Of a DNA stretch of 64,000 bases, positions 8,442 through 17,026 are shown in pieces. The notes below the pieces were generated by a model. That model was not told where the DNA came from and did not search any database. It saw only the letters and a list, made by a program, of their open reading frames with translations. The translations under genes were made by a program, and so were the position numbers. Origin of the DNA: Pampinifervens sp037481935 (GTDB lineage: Bacteria > Aquificota > Aquificia > Aquificales > Aquificaceae); NCBI RefSeq assembly GCF_046159715.1, contig NZ_JBJXCT010000009.1, positions 1-64,000 of the forward strand. Direction: 5' to 3'. The first letter of the stretch is position 1; every line of letters starts with the position of its first letter.

Positions 8442-8442
8442 T
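8437..8442 (+). promoter_or_regulatory. -10 box for leaderless purK
   Basis: TATAAT ends 6 nt before the purK ATG; there is no Shine-Dalgarno. The 16-nt string TTATAATTTTCCCATG is identical to the one before argH (36304). Confidence 0.6.
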
Positions 8443-8448
8443 TTTCCC

Positions 8449-9531
8449 ATGCGGGTAGGCATTCTCGGTGGCGGACAGCTGGGATGGATGACCATACTTG
8501 AGGGTAGGAAGCTTGGCTTTGAATTTCTTGTGCTTGACCCCGACCCCAGGTCTCCTGCCAGCAGGATTGCAGACAGGTGGTTTCCGCCAGAAGGGGTTGA
8601 AGACTTTATAAGGCACTGTGATGTCATAACCTACGAGTTTGAACACATAGAGGAGGGTGTTCTTGAAAAGGTATATGACCTTACCACGCCATCCCTCAAT
8701 GTGCTTGAGATAAAGAGGAGCAGGATAAGGGAGAAGGAGTTTTACAGAAAAAGGGGCTATCCCACCGCAGACTTTACTCTGTCAGGCTGGGGGAGCCTGA
8801 AGGATACAGTAAGAGAGTTTGGGCTTCCCTGTGTGGTCAAGGCAGAAAAACTGGGTTACGATGGAAAAGGTCAATACAGGGTCTACTATCTGGAGGATTT
8901 GGATAACATACTGAAAAATCACTCTCAGGAGGAAAGCTTTCTCATAGAACGTTTTATAGACTTTAGCTTTGAGTTCTCCCTCATAGGGGTCAGAGACAGA
9001 AAGGGCAACAGCAGAATATATCCTCTTACCGTAAACCGCCACGAGGGGGGGATACTCCTTTACAACCAGACGAGAAGCCTAGCCATAAGAGAGGCGGAGG
9101 ATATGCTTCTTTCCCTTATGGAGGATTTTGCTCTCGTGGGGCTCATGGCGGTTGAGTTTTTCTACACATGGGACGGGAGGGTTCTCCTGAATGAGTTTGC
9201 ACCAAGGCCTCACAACACGGGTCATTACAGCCTTGATGGATGCTACACATCCCAGTTTGAGAACCTCCTGAGAGCCATATGCGGTCTTCCTCTGGGCTCT
9301 ACAAGGCTCAAGTCCCCGTCAGGGATGGTCAACATACTGGGGCTCTCTCTGGAAGATATGGACCTTCACAGCATCCTTTCCATGGATGGGACAAAGCTCT
9401 ACTGGTATGGCAAGGAGAGGAAGCCAAAAAGAAAGATGGGGCATATAAACCTGGTTGCCGGCACAGAGCAGGAGCTTGAGGAAAGGCTTGAGAAGATAGT
9501 GAACACCCTCTACTCCCATGAGCCTTCTTAA
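8449..9531 (+). CDS. purK: N5-carboxyaminoimidazole ribonucleotide synthase PurK
   Basis: PurK (360 aa) carboxylates AIR with ATP and bicarbonate to N5-CAIR in purine synthesis. The N-terminus MRVGILGGGQLGWM is the family signature; the ATP-grasp core shows VVKAEKLGYDGKGQ and the metal-binding LLNEFAPRPHNTGHYSLDG. The start at 8449 is preferred over an upstream in-frame GTG at 8419, which would lie inside cas6. TATAAT sits just before the ATG, suggesting a leaderless message. No purE was seen in the window. Confidence 0.96.
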   Translation: MRVGILGGGQLGWMTILEGRKLGFEFLVLDPDPRSPASRIADRWFPPEGVEDFIRHCDVITYEFEHIEEGVLEKVYDLTTPSLNVLEIKRSRIREKEFYRKRGYPTADFTLSGWGSLKDTVREFGLPCVVKAEKLGYDGKGQYRVYYLEDLDNILKNHSQEESFLIERFIDFSFEFSLIGVRDRKGNSRIYPLTVNRHEGGILLYNQTRSLAIREAEDMLLSLMEDFALVGLMAVEFFYTWDGRVLLNEFAPRPHNTGHYSLDGCYTSQFENLLRAICGLPLGSTRLKSPSGMVNILGLSLEDMDLHSILSMDGTKLYWYGKERKPKRKMGHINLVAGTEQELEERLEKIVNTLYSHEPS

Positions 9532-10504
9532 GGAGTTTCTCAGTCAGGTTGGCGAGGGATACCTTCTGATAGACAGGGAGGGAAAGGTGGTCTTTGGAAA
9601 CGACTTCCTCGTGAGGAGGAAGATTGTGAGGGAGAGCTTTGAGGGCAAGCCTTACTACGAATGTGTCAACAACCTCACAGTGGTAAGCTGTCTTGCAGAA
9701 GCCATATCAGAGAAGAAGGACAGGGTCTGCAACTTTGACCACGAGGAGAGGGAGTATTCTCTTTATGTATTCACAGGTAGCGACCTGACGGTGGTTCGTT
9801 TTTCAGACATAACGGAGCTGAAAAGATACGAAAGGTCAAGAAGGGAGTTTGTGGCAAATGTTTCTCATGAACTCAAAACACCCATAGCTGTTCTCAAAAG
9901 CCTGCTGGAGACCCTCTATGAGGAAGAGGACAGAGAGGAAAAGAGAGCCTTTCTGGAAAAGGCTCTCAAGCGTGTTGAAGATATGAGAAGGCTTGTGGAG
10001 GACCTTCTTATACTCACAAAATTAGAATCGGGTGAGGAGAGAATAAAAAGGGAGGAGATTGACCTTAGAGTTCTCGTTGAAGAAGTCTATGACCTTCTGG
10101 AGCCTCAGGCCCAGGAGAGGGAGGTGGAGCTCCTGAACTCTGTGGAGCATGGCTTTAAGGTAAAGGGGGACTGGGACAAGCTGTTTCTTCTTCTAAAAAA
10201 CCTTGTGGACAACGCTATTAAGTACAACAGAAGTGGCGGCAGGGTTGAGGTCAGAGCAAAAAGGGTTGACCCTCAGGTTCAGATAGAGGTGGAGGACACG
10301 GGTATAGGCATTCCCAGAGAGCATCTTCCCTTCATCTTTGAAAGGTTTTACAGGGTAGACCCCTCAAGGTCAAGGGACCTCGGAGGGACCGGCCTTGGGC
10401 TTTCCATAGTAAAACACATAGCCCTGTCCCACGGAGGGAAAATAGAGGTGATGAGCAAAGAAGGAAAGGGAAGCCTTTTTACCGTATACCTGCCCTTAGA
10501 GTAG
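9518..10504 (+). CDS. cytoplasmic sensor histidine kinase, PhoR-like
   Basis: A 328-aa two-component sensor. Residues 1-105 look like a PAS fold; the dimerisation/phosphoacceptor segment FVANVSHELKTPIAVL places the phosphorylated His at 117; the ATPase domain has NLVDNAIKYN, DTGIGIP and GGTGLGLSIVKH. There is no membrane segment, so it probably senses an internal signal or a partner protein. The ATG lies 14 bases inside purK. The expected response regulator is not in the window, so the output is unknown. Resemblance is closest to PhoR/PhoB-type kinases lacking the membrane part. Confidence 0.9.
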   Translation: MSLLKEFLSQVGEGYLLIDREGKVVFGNDFLVRRKIVRESFEGKPYYECVNNLTVVSCLAEAISEKKDRVCNFDHEEREYSLYVFTGSDLTVVRFSDITELKRYERSRREFVANVSHELKTPIAVLKSLLETLYEEEDREEKRAFLEKALKRVEDMRRLVEDLLILTKLESGEERIKREEIDLRVLVEEVYDLLEPQAQEREVELLNSVEHGFKVKGDWDKLFLLLKNLVDNAIKYNRSGGRVEVRAKRVDPQVQIEVEDTGIGIPREHLPFIFERFYRVDPSRSRDLGGTGLGLSIVKHIALSHGGKIEVMSKEGKGSLFTVYLPLE

Positions 10505-11704
10505 GTGGCCAAGCTTTGTCTTCTTAGCCTCTAAATACCTCTGGTTGTGTTCGCAGGCTGGCGTCTTGAGGGGCACTCTCTCCACCACCTCCAGCCCATA
10601 GCCCTCAAGAGCCACTATCTTTCTCGGGTTGTTGGTAAGAAGCCTCATCTTTTTGACGCCAAGGTCAAGAAGTATCTGAACGCCTATTCCGTAGTCTCTG
10701 AGGTCTGCGGGATATCCCACCTTTTCGTTGGCCTCCACCGTGTCATAGCCCATATCCTGAAGATGATATGCCTTTATCTTGTTCACTATGCCTATTCCCC
10801 TTCCTTCGTGACCCATTATGTAGACGAGCACGCCCTTTCCTTCCTGAGCTATGGCCTCCATGGCAGACTCAAGCTGGGACCTGCAGTCGCACCGCAGAGA
10901 CTTGAACACATCGCCCGTAAGACATTCAGAGTGAACTCTGACAAGGACCGGCTCGTTTTCTTTCCACTCTCCCATGGTAAGAGCTACCTGTTCTTCTCCG
11001 GTGAGTATGTGCCTGTAGGCGTGTATCTTGAAAAAGCCGTACCTTGTGGGGAGGTTTGCGGTAGCCTCACGAATCACAAGCCTTTCCCTTTTCAGCCTGT
11101 ATCTTATGAGGTCCGCTATGGTTATTATCTTGAGGTCAAACCTTCTTGCAAAGTCCACAAGGTCAGGAAGCCTTGCCATGCTTCCGTCTTCCTTCATTAT
11201 CTCGCATATGACCCCAGCCGGATAAAGACCTGCAAGCCTTGCAAGGTCAACGCTCGCCTCCGTGTGTCCTGCTCTCTCCAGAACACCCCCGGGCTTTGCC
11301 TTCAGTGGAAACACATGCCCCGGCCTTATAAAGTCGGAAGGCTTTGCATCGGGACTAACTGCCAGCTTTATGGTCATCGCCCTGTCAAAGGCGGATATGC
11401 CCGTGGTGGTGCCAAATCTCGGGTGGGCGTCTATGGAGACGCAGAAGTAGGTGCCCTTGGGGTCTGTGTTTCTCATCGCCATCGGGTAGAGGTCAAGCTC
11501 ATCGCACCTCTGAGGTGTCAAAGTGAGGCATATAAGACCTCTTCCATACTTTGCCATGAAGTTTATGGCTTCAGGGCTGACCTTCTCCGCCGCCATAACG
11601 AGGTCGCCCTCGTTTTCCCTGTCTGGGTCATCCACCACTATCACCATCTTCCCCTGAGCTATGTCCTCAAGGGCTTCTTCTATGGTGTTGAACCTGAATT
11701 CCAT
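10496..11704 (-). CDS. ribBA: bifunctional riboflavin enzyme RibBA
   Basis: RibBA (402 aa) makes 3,4-dihydroxy-2-butanone 4-phosphate (RibB half, residues 1 to about 200) and opens GTP (RibA half, about 210-402), the two entry steps of riboflavin synthesis. RibB shows DDPDRENEGDLVMAAEKV and RPGHVFPL; RibA shows the zinc-binding CLTGDVFKSLRCDCRSQL and GHEGRGIGIVNKI. AGGAGG lies about 7 nt before the ATG. It is convergent with the histidine kinase, overlapping it by 9 bases. Confidence 0.97.
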   Translation of the reverse strand: MEFRFNTIEEALEDIAQGKMVIVVDDPDRENEGDLVMAAEKVSPEAINFMAKYGRGLICLTLTPQRCDELDLYPMAMRNTDPKGTYFCVSIDAHPRFGTTTGISAFDRAMTIKLAVSPDAKPSDFIRPGHVFPLKAKPGGVLERAGHTEASVDLARLAGLYPAGVICEIMKEDGSMARLPDLVDFARRFDLKIITIADLIRYRLKRERLVIREATANLPTRYGFFKIHAYRHILTGEEQVALTMGEWKENEPVLVRVHSECLTGDVFKSLRCDCRSQLESAMEAIAQEGKGVLVYIMGHEGRGIGIVNKIKAYHLQDMGYDTVEANEKVGYPADLRDYGIGVQILLDLGVKKMRLLTNNPRKIVALEGYGLEVVERVPLKTPACEHNQRYLEAKKTKLGHLL

Positions 11705-11722
11705 ATCAGACCTCCTGAAAAA

Positions 11723-11962
11723 TCAACTCTTTTGTTCTGCTTTTTCTCTCTTTAGAGCTCCCTTTACCCTCTCCCACGCCTGGTCAAGTATACTTTTCCT
11801 ATAGGACTGCTGAAGAGGGACCTCTTCTTTCTCAATGGTTCCCCTTTTTAGTTCCTCCCTGTACTGCCCTCTAAGCCTTTCTGCCAGTGGTCCACCATAA
11901 TGAACCCATATATGGTCAATCAGCAGGAAAGCCAGTATTATCCCAGCTATCCATCTCACCAT
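11723..11962 (-). CDS. small single-pass membrane protein, unknown
   Basis: A 79-residue protein with one N-terminal membrane helix (WIAGIILAFLLIDHIWVHY) followed by a charged, helical tail rich in Lys, Arg and Glu. I do not recognise a family. It lies 18 bp before ribBA on the same strand and may be co-transcribed with it. Its start is 26 bp from the divergent ABC transporter, and a TATTTTATT stretch precedes the ATG. Confidence 0.6.
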   Translation of the reverse strand: MVRWIAGIILAFLLIDHIWVHYGGPLAERLRGQYREELKRGTIEKEEVPLQQSYRKSILDQAWERVKGALKREKAEQKS

Positions 11963-11988
11963 GGCTCTCTAATAAAATAGTCTACTGT

Positions 11989-13644
11989 ATGGATAATATC
12001 AAGTGGGCATCTGGACGCCTGAAGAAATACTGGCATTTTATAATCCTGAGTCTTCTTGGTTCTGTGCTTGAAGCTACAGGGACTGCAGGAATTACTCTGC
12101 TCATTAAATCACTTGTGGACAAGGTCTTTCTGTTAAAAGAAGAGGAAGAGATATTCAGGACAATACTAGCACTTATCGGGCTCGTCCTTCTCTCTCAGAC
12201 AGGAAACTTCGCTGTGAGTTTTTTCTCTGCACTTTACACGGAGCTTGAGATGAGGGGGCTCAGAGAGGAAGCCTTCAGAAGGCTTTTAAGAGTGGACTAC
12301 TCTGCCTTCCTTGGCATTTCTGCTGGAGAGTTTGCCTCAAGGGTCATATCTGACATGAACCTTTACAGAAACCTTATAGGTTCTTATGCCATAAAGCTCA
12401 TAAGGGAGCCCATAACTGTGCTTTTCCTCTTCGGTGTCCTCTTATACAGAGACTGGCTTTTGACGGTGGGGCTAATTTTTCTTCTCCCCGTCCTTTCCCT
12501 TGCGGTGAGATACTTTGGCGGTAAGAGAGGCAAGCACATAAAGAGGGCTCAGGAAAGTTATGCTGGCGTGGCAGACAGGCTTTTCAGCTCCTTTTCCGGT
12601 TTTGATAGCATAAGAAGCTTTGGCGCACAGTCCATGTTTGAGAGGCTTTTTCATGAGCTAAACAGGTCTCTCTTCAGGTCCAGCTTCAGGTCGGAGGTAT
12701 ACTTTGCCCTTAATTCTGTCTTTAACTACACCTTTGGTTATCTGGTGGTTGCGCTGGTCATACTCTACGGAGGCTACAGGGTAGTGGAAGGCAGTTTAAC
12801 ACCGGGAGAATTCATCTCCTACCTTACAGCTCTTGTGTTTATGCAAAATCCCCTCATGGAATCCCAGAAGGGTGTGATGGAAGTGAGGTCTTCACTACCC
12901 GTTATAGAAAGGATAAGAGAGCTTCTGAGCCTGAGGGAAGAGGAAGAGGGGAAATTGCCCCTGCAGAGCCTGAAAGAAGGTCTGCAGGTGAAGGGGTTAA
13001 GTGTAAGATTTAGGGGAGCTGAATTACTCAGAGATGTGAACCTTAGCATCCATAGAGGTGAAAAGGTTGGAATAATGGGGGATACAGGCTCGGGCAAGAG
13101 CACCTTTCTGCGTGTGCTTGCAGGACTTGTGCCCTACGAAGGGAGCCTGAGGGTGGATGGGCTTGAGCTGAGGGACATAAAAAGGGAAGACCTCAGGAAA
13201 CACTTTCTGCTAATTTCTCAAGATGCCTTCGTCTTCCCGGGCACTGTAAGAGAAAACCTTCTCATGGCAGGGGGAAAGGATGAAGAACTCTTCTGGAAAT
13301 CCCTCAGGCTTGCTGGATGCGATTTTGTGGAGAGCCTTGACCAGGAGGTAAGTCCAAGAAGCCTTTCTGGAGGGGAGAAGCAGAGGCTTGCCCTTGCAAG
13401 GGTCTTTTTAAGGTCTCCAGAAGTCCTTCTTCTTGATGAGGTTACATCTGCCCTTGATGCAAAAAAGGAAGAGGAGGTTCTGGACAACATATTCAGCCAG
13501 TTTGAGGGTAAAACCATAGTGCTTGTTGCTCACAGGTTTTCAAACCTTCTGAGATGTGACAGGGTTTTTGTTTTCAAAGATGGAGGGGTTGTTTTTGAGG
13601 GCAAGCCAAAGGAAGCCATTGAGTTCTTCCTTCAGAGCCCATAG
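11989..13644 (+). CDS. MsbA-like ABC exporter (TM-NBD half transporter)
   Basis: A 551-aa half transporter: six membrane helices in residues about 15-310, then an ATPase domain with Walker A GDTGSGKST, Q-loop SQDAF, signature SLSGGEKQRLAL, Walker B VLLLDEV and the His switch VAHR. This is the MsbA/lipid-exporter subfamily, which flips lipid A or other lipids as a homodimer. The ATG at 11989 follows TAAAAT by 10 nt; an upstream in-frame GTG (11887) would overlap the divergent small gene and is rejected. Facing lpxI, a lipid A gene, supports an envelope lipid role. Confidence 0.9.
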   Translation: MDNIKWASGRLKKYWHFIILSLLGSVLEATGTAGITLLIKSLVDKVFLLKEEEEIFRTILALIGLVLLSQTGNFAVSFFSALYTELEMRGLREEAFRRLLRVDYSAFLGISAGEFASRVISDMNLYRNLIGSYAIKLIREPITVLFLFGVLLYRDWLLTVGLIFLLPVLSLAVRYFGGKRGKHIKRAQESYAGVADRLFSSFSGFDSIRSFGAQSMFERLFHELNRSLFRSSFRSEVYFALNSVFNYTFGYLVVALVILYGGYRVVEGSLTPGEFISYLTALVFMQNPLMESQKGVMEVRSSLPVIERIRELLSLREEEEGKLPLQSLKEGLQVKGLSVRFRGAELLRDVNLSIHRGEKVGIMGDTGSGKSTFLRVLAGLVPYEGSLRVDGLELRDIKREDLRKHFLLISQDAFVFPGTVRENLLMAGGKDEELFWKSLRLAGCDFVESLDQEVSPRSLSGGEKQRLALARVFLRSPEVLLLDEVTSALDAKKEEEVLDNIFSQFEGKTIVLVAHRFSNLLRCDRVFVFKDGGVVFEGKPKEAIEFFLQSP

Positions 13645-14414
13645 AGGGATATTCCATATCTGTCTGCCAGCTTTATAAGCTTTTCCCTCTCCAGAAGGTA
13701 AACCTTTCCTGCCTCCACAAAGAGGGCATCCCCCTTTATCTTCTTTATGGCTTCCAGCGTCTTTGGACCTACCGTGGGCACATCTATGCGAAAGTCCTGA
13801 CTTTTTCTTGCCACTTTTATAACCCTGCAACCCCTTCCAGCCAGCTGGCCAGCTCTCTCTATCGTTTTCTGGGTTCCCTCCATCGCCTCAACGCTCACTA
13901 CGGCCTTTTCCTTTACTACGATGGTCTGTCCTATGTCAAGGTCCGCTATCTGTCTTGCTATAAGAAAGCCCCATACACCATCTTCCATGGCCTCTTCTGA
14001 GGGTTCATTGGTGGACATAAGTCCCTCAGGTGCAAGAAGCTCCTCAAGGTAAGGTCTTGGGTCTGGGAATTGAAAGCCAAGAGCCTGAAGCTCTTCCATA
14101 AGCGTCCTGACAAGTGTCTGAGGCTTTTTATCCTTTGCCTTTTTAAGCACTTTGAGGGCAAGCTCATCAAGGGTGAGAAGATGGGAAAATATAAGGCTGT
14201 GCTCAAACTTTCCAAGCATAACTATATCCTTTATTCCCCTCCTCTCAAGTGCTCTCAGGAGCCTGCCCACCTTGCCGAGGGGGAAGTATTCGTCTGCTGG
14301 AAGGTCTGTTATACCCTTGACTCCTGCCACAAAAACTTCAAGACCTTTTTCTCTTGCCTTTTTCAGGAAAACACCCGGCAGCTCTCCAGACCCTGCTATA
14401 AGGCAAACCTTCAT
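13632..14414 (-). CDS. lpxI: UDP-2,3-diacylglucosamine pyrophosphatase LpxI
   Basis: LpxI (260 aa, DUF1009 family) hydrolyses UDP-2,3-diacylglucosamine to lipid X in lipid A synthesis, replacing LpxH. The N-terminal MKVCLIAGSGELPGVF and the C-terminal RIDVPTVGPKTLEAIKK plus ALFVEAGKVYLLE are characteristic of the family. The start uses an ATGA overlap with the folE stop; the longer in-frame start (14540) would lie inside folE. It converges with the ABC exporter, overlapping by 13 bases. Confidence 0.92.
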   Translation of the reverse strand: MKVCLIAGSGELPGVFLKKAREKGLEVFVAGVKGITDLPADEYFPLGKVGRLLRALERRGIKDIVMLGKFEHSLIFSHLLTLDELALKVLKKAKDKKPQTLVRTLMEELQALGFQFPDPRPYLEELLAPEGLMSTNEPSEEAMEDGVWGFLIARQIADLDIGQTIVVKEKAVVSVEAMEGTQKTIERAGQLAGRGCRVIKVARKSQDFRIDVPTVGPKTLEAIKKIKGDALFVEAGKVYLLEREKLIKLADRYGISLYGL

Positions 14415-14971
14415 GGAGATGACTTGCCTATCAGCTTTAGAAACTCCTCCCTGGTCCTGAGATCGCTCAGAAAAAGCCCCCTCAGGGCTGAGGTGGTTGT
14501 GAGATGCCCCGGAGACATAACTCCCCTCATGGACATGCACAGATGCTCCATCTCGAGCACCACTGCCACACCTTTTGGATTGAGCTGCTGCATCAGAAAG
14601 TCTGCTATCTCATTGGTGAGCCTTTCCTGCACCTGAGGTCTCAGTGAAAAGGCACGCACCGTTCGAACCAGCTTGGAAAGACCGCATACTATTCCGTCAG
14701 GTATGTAGGCTATGTGGGCTTTGCCAAAGAAGGGCAGGAGATGGTGCTCGCACAGGGAGTATATGTTTATGTCCTTTACAAGCACCATCTCATTGTATGA
14801 GCCAAACTCCTCAAAAAGCTTGAAGTCAAAGCCCCTCTGCCTTTCAAACTCTTCCCACATGCGAGCAACACGGTCTGGGGTTTCCAGAAGACCCTCTCTA
14901 TTCGGGTCCTCTCCTATGCCCTCAAGGTATAGCCTTATTGCCTGCTTTATCTTTTCCTTGTCTATAGGCAT
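14411..14971 (-). CDS. folE: GTP cyclohydrolase I FolE
   Basis: FolE (186 aa) converts GTP to 7,8-dihydroneopterin triphosphate, feeding folate and deazapurine synthesis. Zinc ligands are visible in SLCEHHLLPF and HLCMSMRGV, marking the zinc-dependent type I-A enzyme. It is the first gene of a two-gene unit with lpxI. TATAAT (14984-14979) ends 7 nt before the ATG with no Shine-Dalgarno, implying a leaderless mRNA. Folate partners in the window are folP (17013) and a PTPS-III-type pterin enzyme (27675). Confidence 0.97.
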   Translation of the reverse strand: MPIDKEKIKQAIRLYLEGIGEDPNREGLLETPDRVARMWEEFERQRGFDFKLFEEFGSYNEMVLVKDINIYSLCEHHLLPFFGKAHIAYIPDGIVCGLSKLVRTVRAFSLRPQVQERLTNEIADFLMQQLNPKGVAVVLEMEHLCMSMRGVMSPGHLTTTSALRGLFLSDLRTREEFLKLIGKSSP

Positions 14972-14978
14972 GTGGATT

Positions 14979-14984
14979 ATTATA
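14979..14984 (-). promoter_or_regulatory. -10 box for leaderless folE
   Basis: TATAAT on the minus strand, 7 nt from the folE ATG. The divergent psiE-like gene at 15020 has its own TATGAT (15006-15011) 8 nt before its ATG, so both genes fire from a 48-bp gap. Confidence 0.55.
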
Positions 14985-15019
14985 AGACCTGAGTCTGACA
15001 GCTTTTATGATATATAACC

Positions 15020-15448
15020 ATGGAGGAGTTGAAAAGACATCAGAGCATATTGATAGGTAGTATAAGGCGCATAGCATGGGTTTTTGATGCCTTTATCATA
15101 CTCACCCTTTCCATTGTTGGTGTTTTCCTCATAGTCTGGATAGTGTATGAGTTCTACATGGTCCTTGTGGGTCAGCTACCTCTTGAGAGAGGAGGTCTGA
15201 GCATACTGGGCTCTGTGCTTATTCTCTATGCCATATCCGAGCTTCTATCGGAAGAGATAAAACACATAAGGGGAGGAGCTGTAAGTATAAAGGCTTTTGT
15301 GGGGGTTGCCCTTGCTGCAGTCATAAGAAAGGTTCTTATCATCTCCCTATCCCCCGAGAAGTTTCAGGAGCTCATAACTCTTGCACTGGTTCTTACAGCC
15401 CTTGGTGTGGTCTACTGGCTGATTCACAGGGTGGAAAGCTCTCCATGA
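15020..15448 (+). CDS. PsiE-like integral membrane protein
   Basis: A 142-aa protein with four predicted membrane helices (about residues 23-50, 61-78, 88-107, 118-135) and the charged motif ISELLSEEIKHIRGG between helices 2 and 3, which matches the phosphate-starvation-inducible E (PsiE) family. The molecular role of PsiE is unknown. A second family member lies at 22952-23368 in the citryl-CoA lyase operon. The start is close behind TATGAT and is probably leaderless. Confidence 0.75.
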   Translation: MEELKRHQSILIGSIRRIAWVFDAFIILTLSIVGVFLIVWIVYEFYMVLVGQLPLERGGLSILGSVLILYAISELLSEEIKHIRGGAVSIKAFVGVALAAVIRKVLIISLSPEKFQELITLALVLTALGVVYWLIHRVESSP

Positions 15449-15469
15449 GAATGGTCATATAGCTTCCCC

Positions 15470-15497
15470 TTGAAAAAGCCTGCCCCAAGCTTATCAT
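15470..15497 (+). promoter_or_regulatory. sigma-70-type promoter for the A-type Fe-S carrier
   Basis: TTGAAA at 15470-15475 and TATCAT at 15492-15497 with a 16-bp spacer, followed by a short leader with an AGGAGGTAG Shine-Dalgarno before the ATG at 15530. This is one of the clearer two-box promoters in the window. Confidence 0.6.
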
Positions 15498-15529
15498 ATT
15501 CTTAAGAAATTCTTATAGGAGGTAGTGTT

Positions 15530-15874
15530 ATGCAAAAGGTAGCCTTTAACTTCTTTGCTACAGAAAAAGCGGTTCAGGAGGTGCTGAGAATTGCCCAGGA
15601 AAACAGCATCACTGAGCCCATACTCAGGATAAGGGTTGTTCCCGGAGGATGTTCCGGTTTTCAGTATGCCATGGGCTTTGATGATACAATAGAAGAGGGA
15701 GACAACGTCTTTGAGTTTGGGGGGTTGAGAATTGCCATAGACCAGTTCTCCATGCCCTATGTGAACAACGCAGAGCTTGACTACGTGATGGACTTTATGG
15801 GTGGCGGCTTCACCATAAGGAATCCCAACGTTTCTGGCTCCTGCGGTTGCGGTAGTTCCTTCTCCTGCGGATAA
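15530..15874 (+). CDS. erpA: A-type iron-sulfur cluster carrier (IscA/ErpA family)
   Basis: A 114-aa HesB/IscA-fold protein that accepts and delivers Fe-S clusters to apoproteins. The three expected cysteines are visible: C41 in PGGCSGFQYAMGF and C105/C107 in SGSCGCGSSF; a fourth Cys (C113) is near the end. Length and motif match well; whether it acts as IscA, ErpA or SufA cannot be told. It is monocistronic, with its own promoter and a terminator directly after the stop. Confidence 0.93.
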   Translation: MQKVAFNFFATEKAVQEVLRIAQENSITEPILRIRVVPGGCSGFQYAMGFDDTIEEGDNVFEFGGLRIAIDQFSMPYVNNAELDYVMDFMGGGFTIRNPNVSGSCGCGSSFSCG

Positions 15875-15876
15875 GA

Positions 15877-16269
15877 CTACTGGCCCCCTTCGGGGGCTTT
15901 TATTATTCTCACCTTGACGTACTCAGGTTCAATCCTATCAACAGATACAACAAATTTTGGTAGATTTCTGGTCTCTACCTTGAGAGTGTATTCACCTTCC
16001 CTCATGCCCTTCACATTCACGCCTGCGCTGGCTCCTTCCAGCATTTCCTCAGAAACGAACCTCTCCATCACTCTGAGCCTTATCCTTGCCTTTTTCCTTT
16101 CAAGCCTGTAGTCGTAGCCCTGCTCCCTGTTGTAAACTTCAATGCTTCTTTCTATGCTCATGGGAACCCTCTCCCCTAAATTGATAAAAAACCACATTGC
16201 TATGCCAATCAGAAGGGAAAGGATCTTGTATTGCCAGTCCCTGAATAAAAAGACCTCAAGCCTTTTCAA
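15877..16269 (-). CDS. YbbR-domain membrane protein (CdaR-like)
   Basis: A 130-aa protein with an N-terminal membrane helix (KILSLLIGIAMWFFINLGERV) and one YbbR beta-strand domain ending in VKVRII. In Firmicutes, YbbR protein CdaR partners the diadenylate cyclase CdaA; the same gene pair occurs here. The reading frame starts with TTG, 14 bases inside cdaA, with no ATG nearby that keeps the membrane helix, so the TTG start appears real. Only one YbbR domain is present, against several in Bacillus CdaR. Confidence 0.8.
   Translation of the reverse strand: MKRLEVFLFRDWQYKILSLLIGIAMWFFINLGERVPMSIERSIEVYNREQGYDYRLERKKARIRLRVMERFVSEEMLEGASAGVNVKGMREGEYTLKVETRNLPKFVVSVDRIEPEYVKVRIIKAPEGGQ
15883..15907 (+). 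terminator. bidirectional intrinsic terminator
   Basis: Perfect hairpin GCCCCC-TTC-GGGGGC (15883-15897) followed by a T-rich run (TTTTATTATT). It ends the iron-sulfur carrier transcript. The leftward ybbR gene reads through the same hairpin, which encodes its last residues (APEGGQ). Confidence 0.85.
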
Positions 16270-17026
16270 TTCTCAACTCCTTTAAAAGTAGTTCTCTCAG
16301 CATTTCCGGGTCAAGGTTCCTCTGCAGCTTACCACCTACAGCAAGGGAAATCTCTCCGGTCTCTTCAGAAACTACCACGCACAGAGCATCCGTTTCTTCC
16401 GAGATACCCAGGGCAGCCCTGTGCCTGGTTCCGTATTTCTTTGGGAGTTCTGCGGACTTTGAAAGGGGCAGTATGCAAGAGGCATAGAGGACTCTGTCTC
16501 CCCTCACCACTACCGCACCGTCGTGCAATGGAGATATGGGGTTGAATATGGTTATCAGCAGCTCAACAGATACAAGGCTGTCTATGAGGACACAACCCTC
16601 TACAACGCCTTCCACATTCTGTCCCCTTTCAATCACTATGAGCGCACCTATCTGTCTATCTGAGAGAAAGGAGCATGCCCTCACCACCCTGTCCACCACC
16701 CTCTCCTCCACAGGCTTTATTACGGATATTCCTGTCTTCTGTCCAAGCCTGCTGAGCGTTTTCCTTATCTCCGGCTGGAATATAACCACAAGTGAAAAAA
16801 GCCCCACAGTCCACAGCTTTTCAAAGACCCAGGAAAGGGTTCTCAGACTGAGAAGCTCCGCAAGAAGCCAGAAGGCTGCAAGCACCATAATTCCCCTGAA
16901 AATCTGAAGACCCTTTGTTATTCTTAGAAAATACAGAATGCCATAAATAAAAGCAGAAACTGCCAGTATATCAACAATGTCTCTCCATGAAAAGAGCCTT
17001 ATAAGTTCCCAGTTAAAATTCACCAT
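16256..17026 (-). CDS. cdaA: diadenylate cyclase CdaA
   Basis: CdaA (256 aa) makes the second messenger c-di-AMP from two ATP. Three N-terminal membrane helices (about residues 10-85) precede the DisA_N catalytic domain with the diagnostic DGA (SPLHDGAVVV) and RHR (GTRHRAALG) motifs. It lies between folP and the YbbR gene, overlapping each by 14 bases, so the three probably form one leftward operon starting at folP. No c-di-AMP phosphodiesterase was seen in the window. Confidence 0.94.
   Translation of the reverse strand: MVNFNWELIRLFSWRDIVDILAVSAFIYGILYFLRITKGLQIFRGIMVLAAFWLLAELLSLRTLSWVFEKLWTVGLFSLVVIFQPEIRKTLSRLGQKTGISVIKPVEERVVDRVVRACSFLSDRQIGALIVIERGQNVEGVVEGCVLIDSLVSVELLITIFNPISPLHDGAVVVRGDRVLYASCILPLSKSAELPKKYGTRHRAALGISEETDALCVVVSEETGEISLAVGGKLQRNLDPEMLRELLLKELRIEKA

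Noticed and set aside
10547..11755. 402-aa ORF opposite ribBA
   Set aside because: Antisense shadow of the ribBA gene; composition rich in Cys/His/Val and no family motifs.
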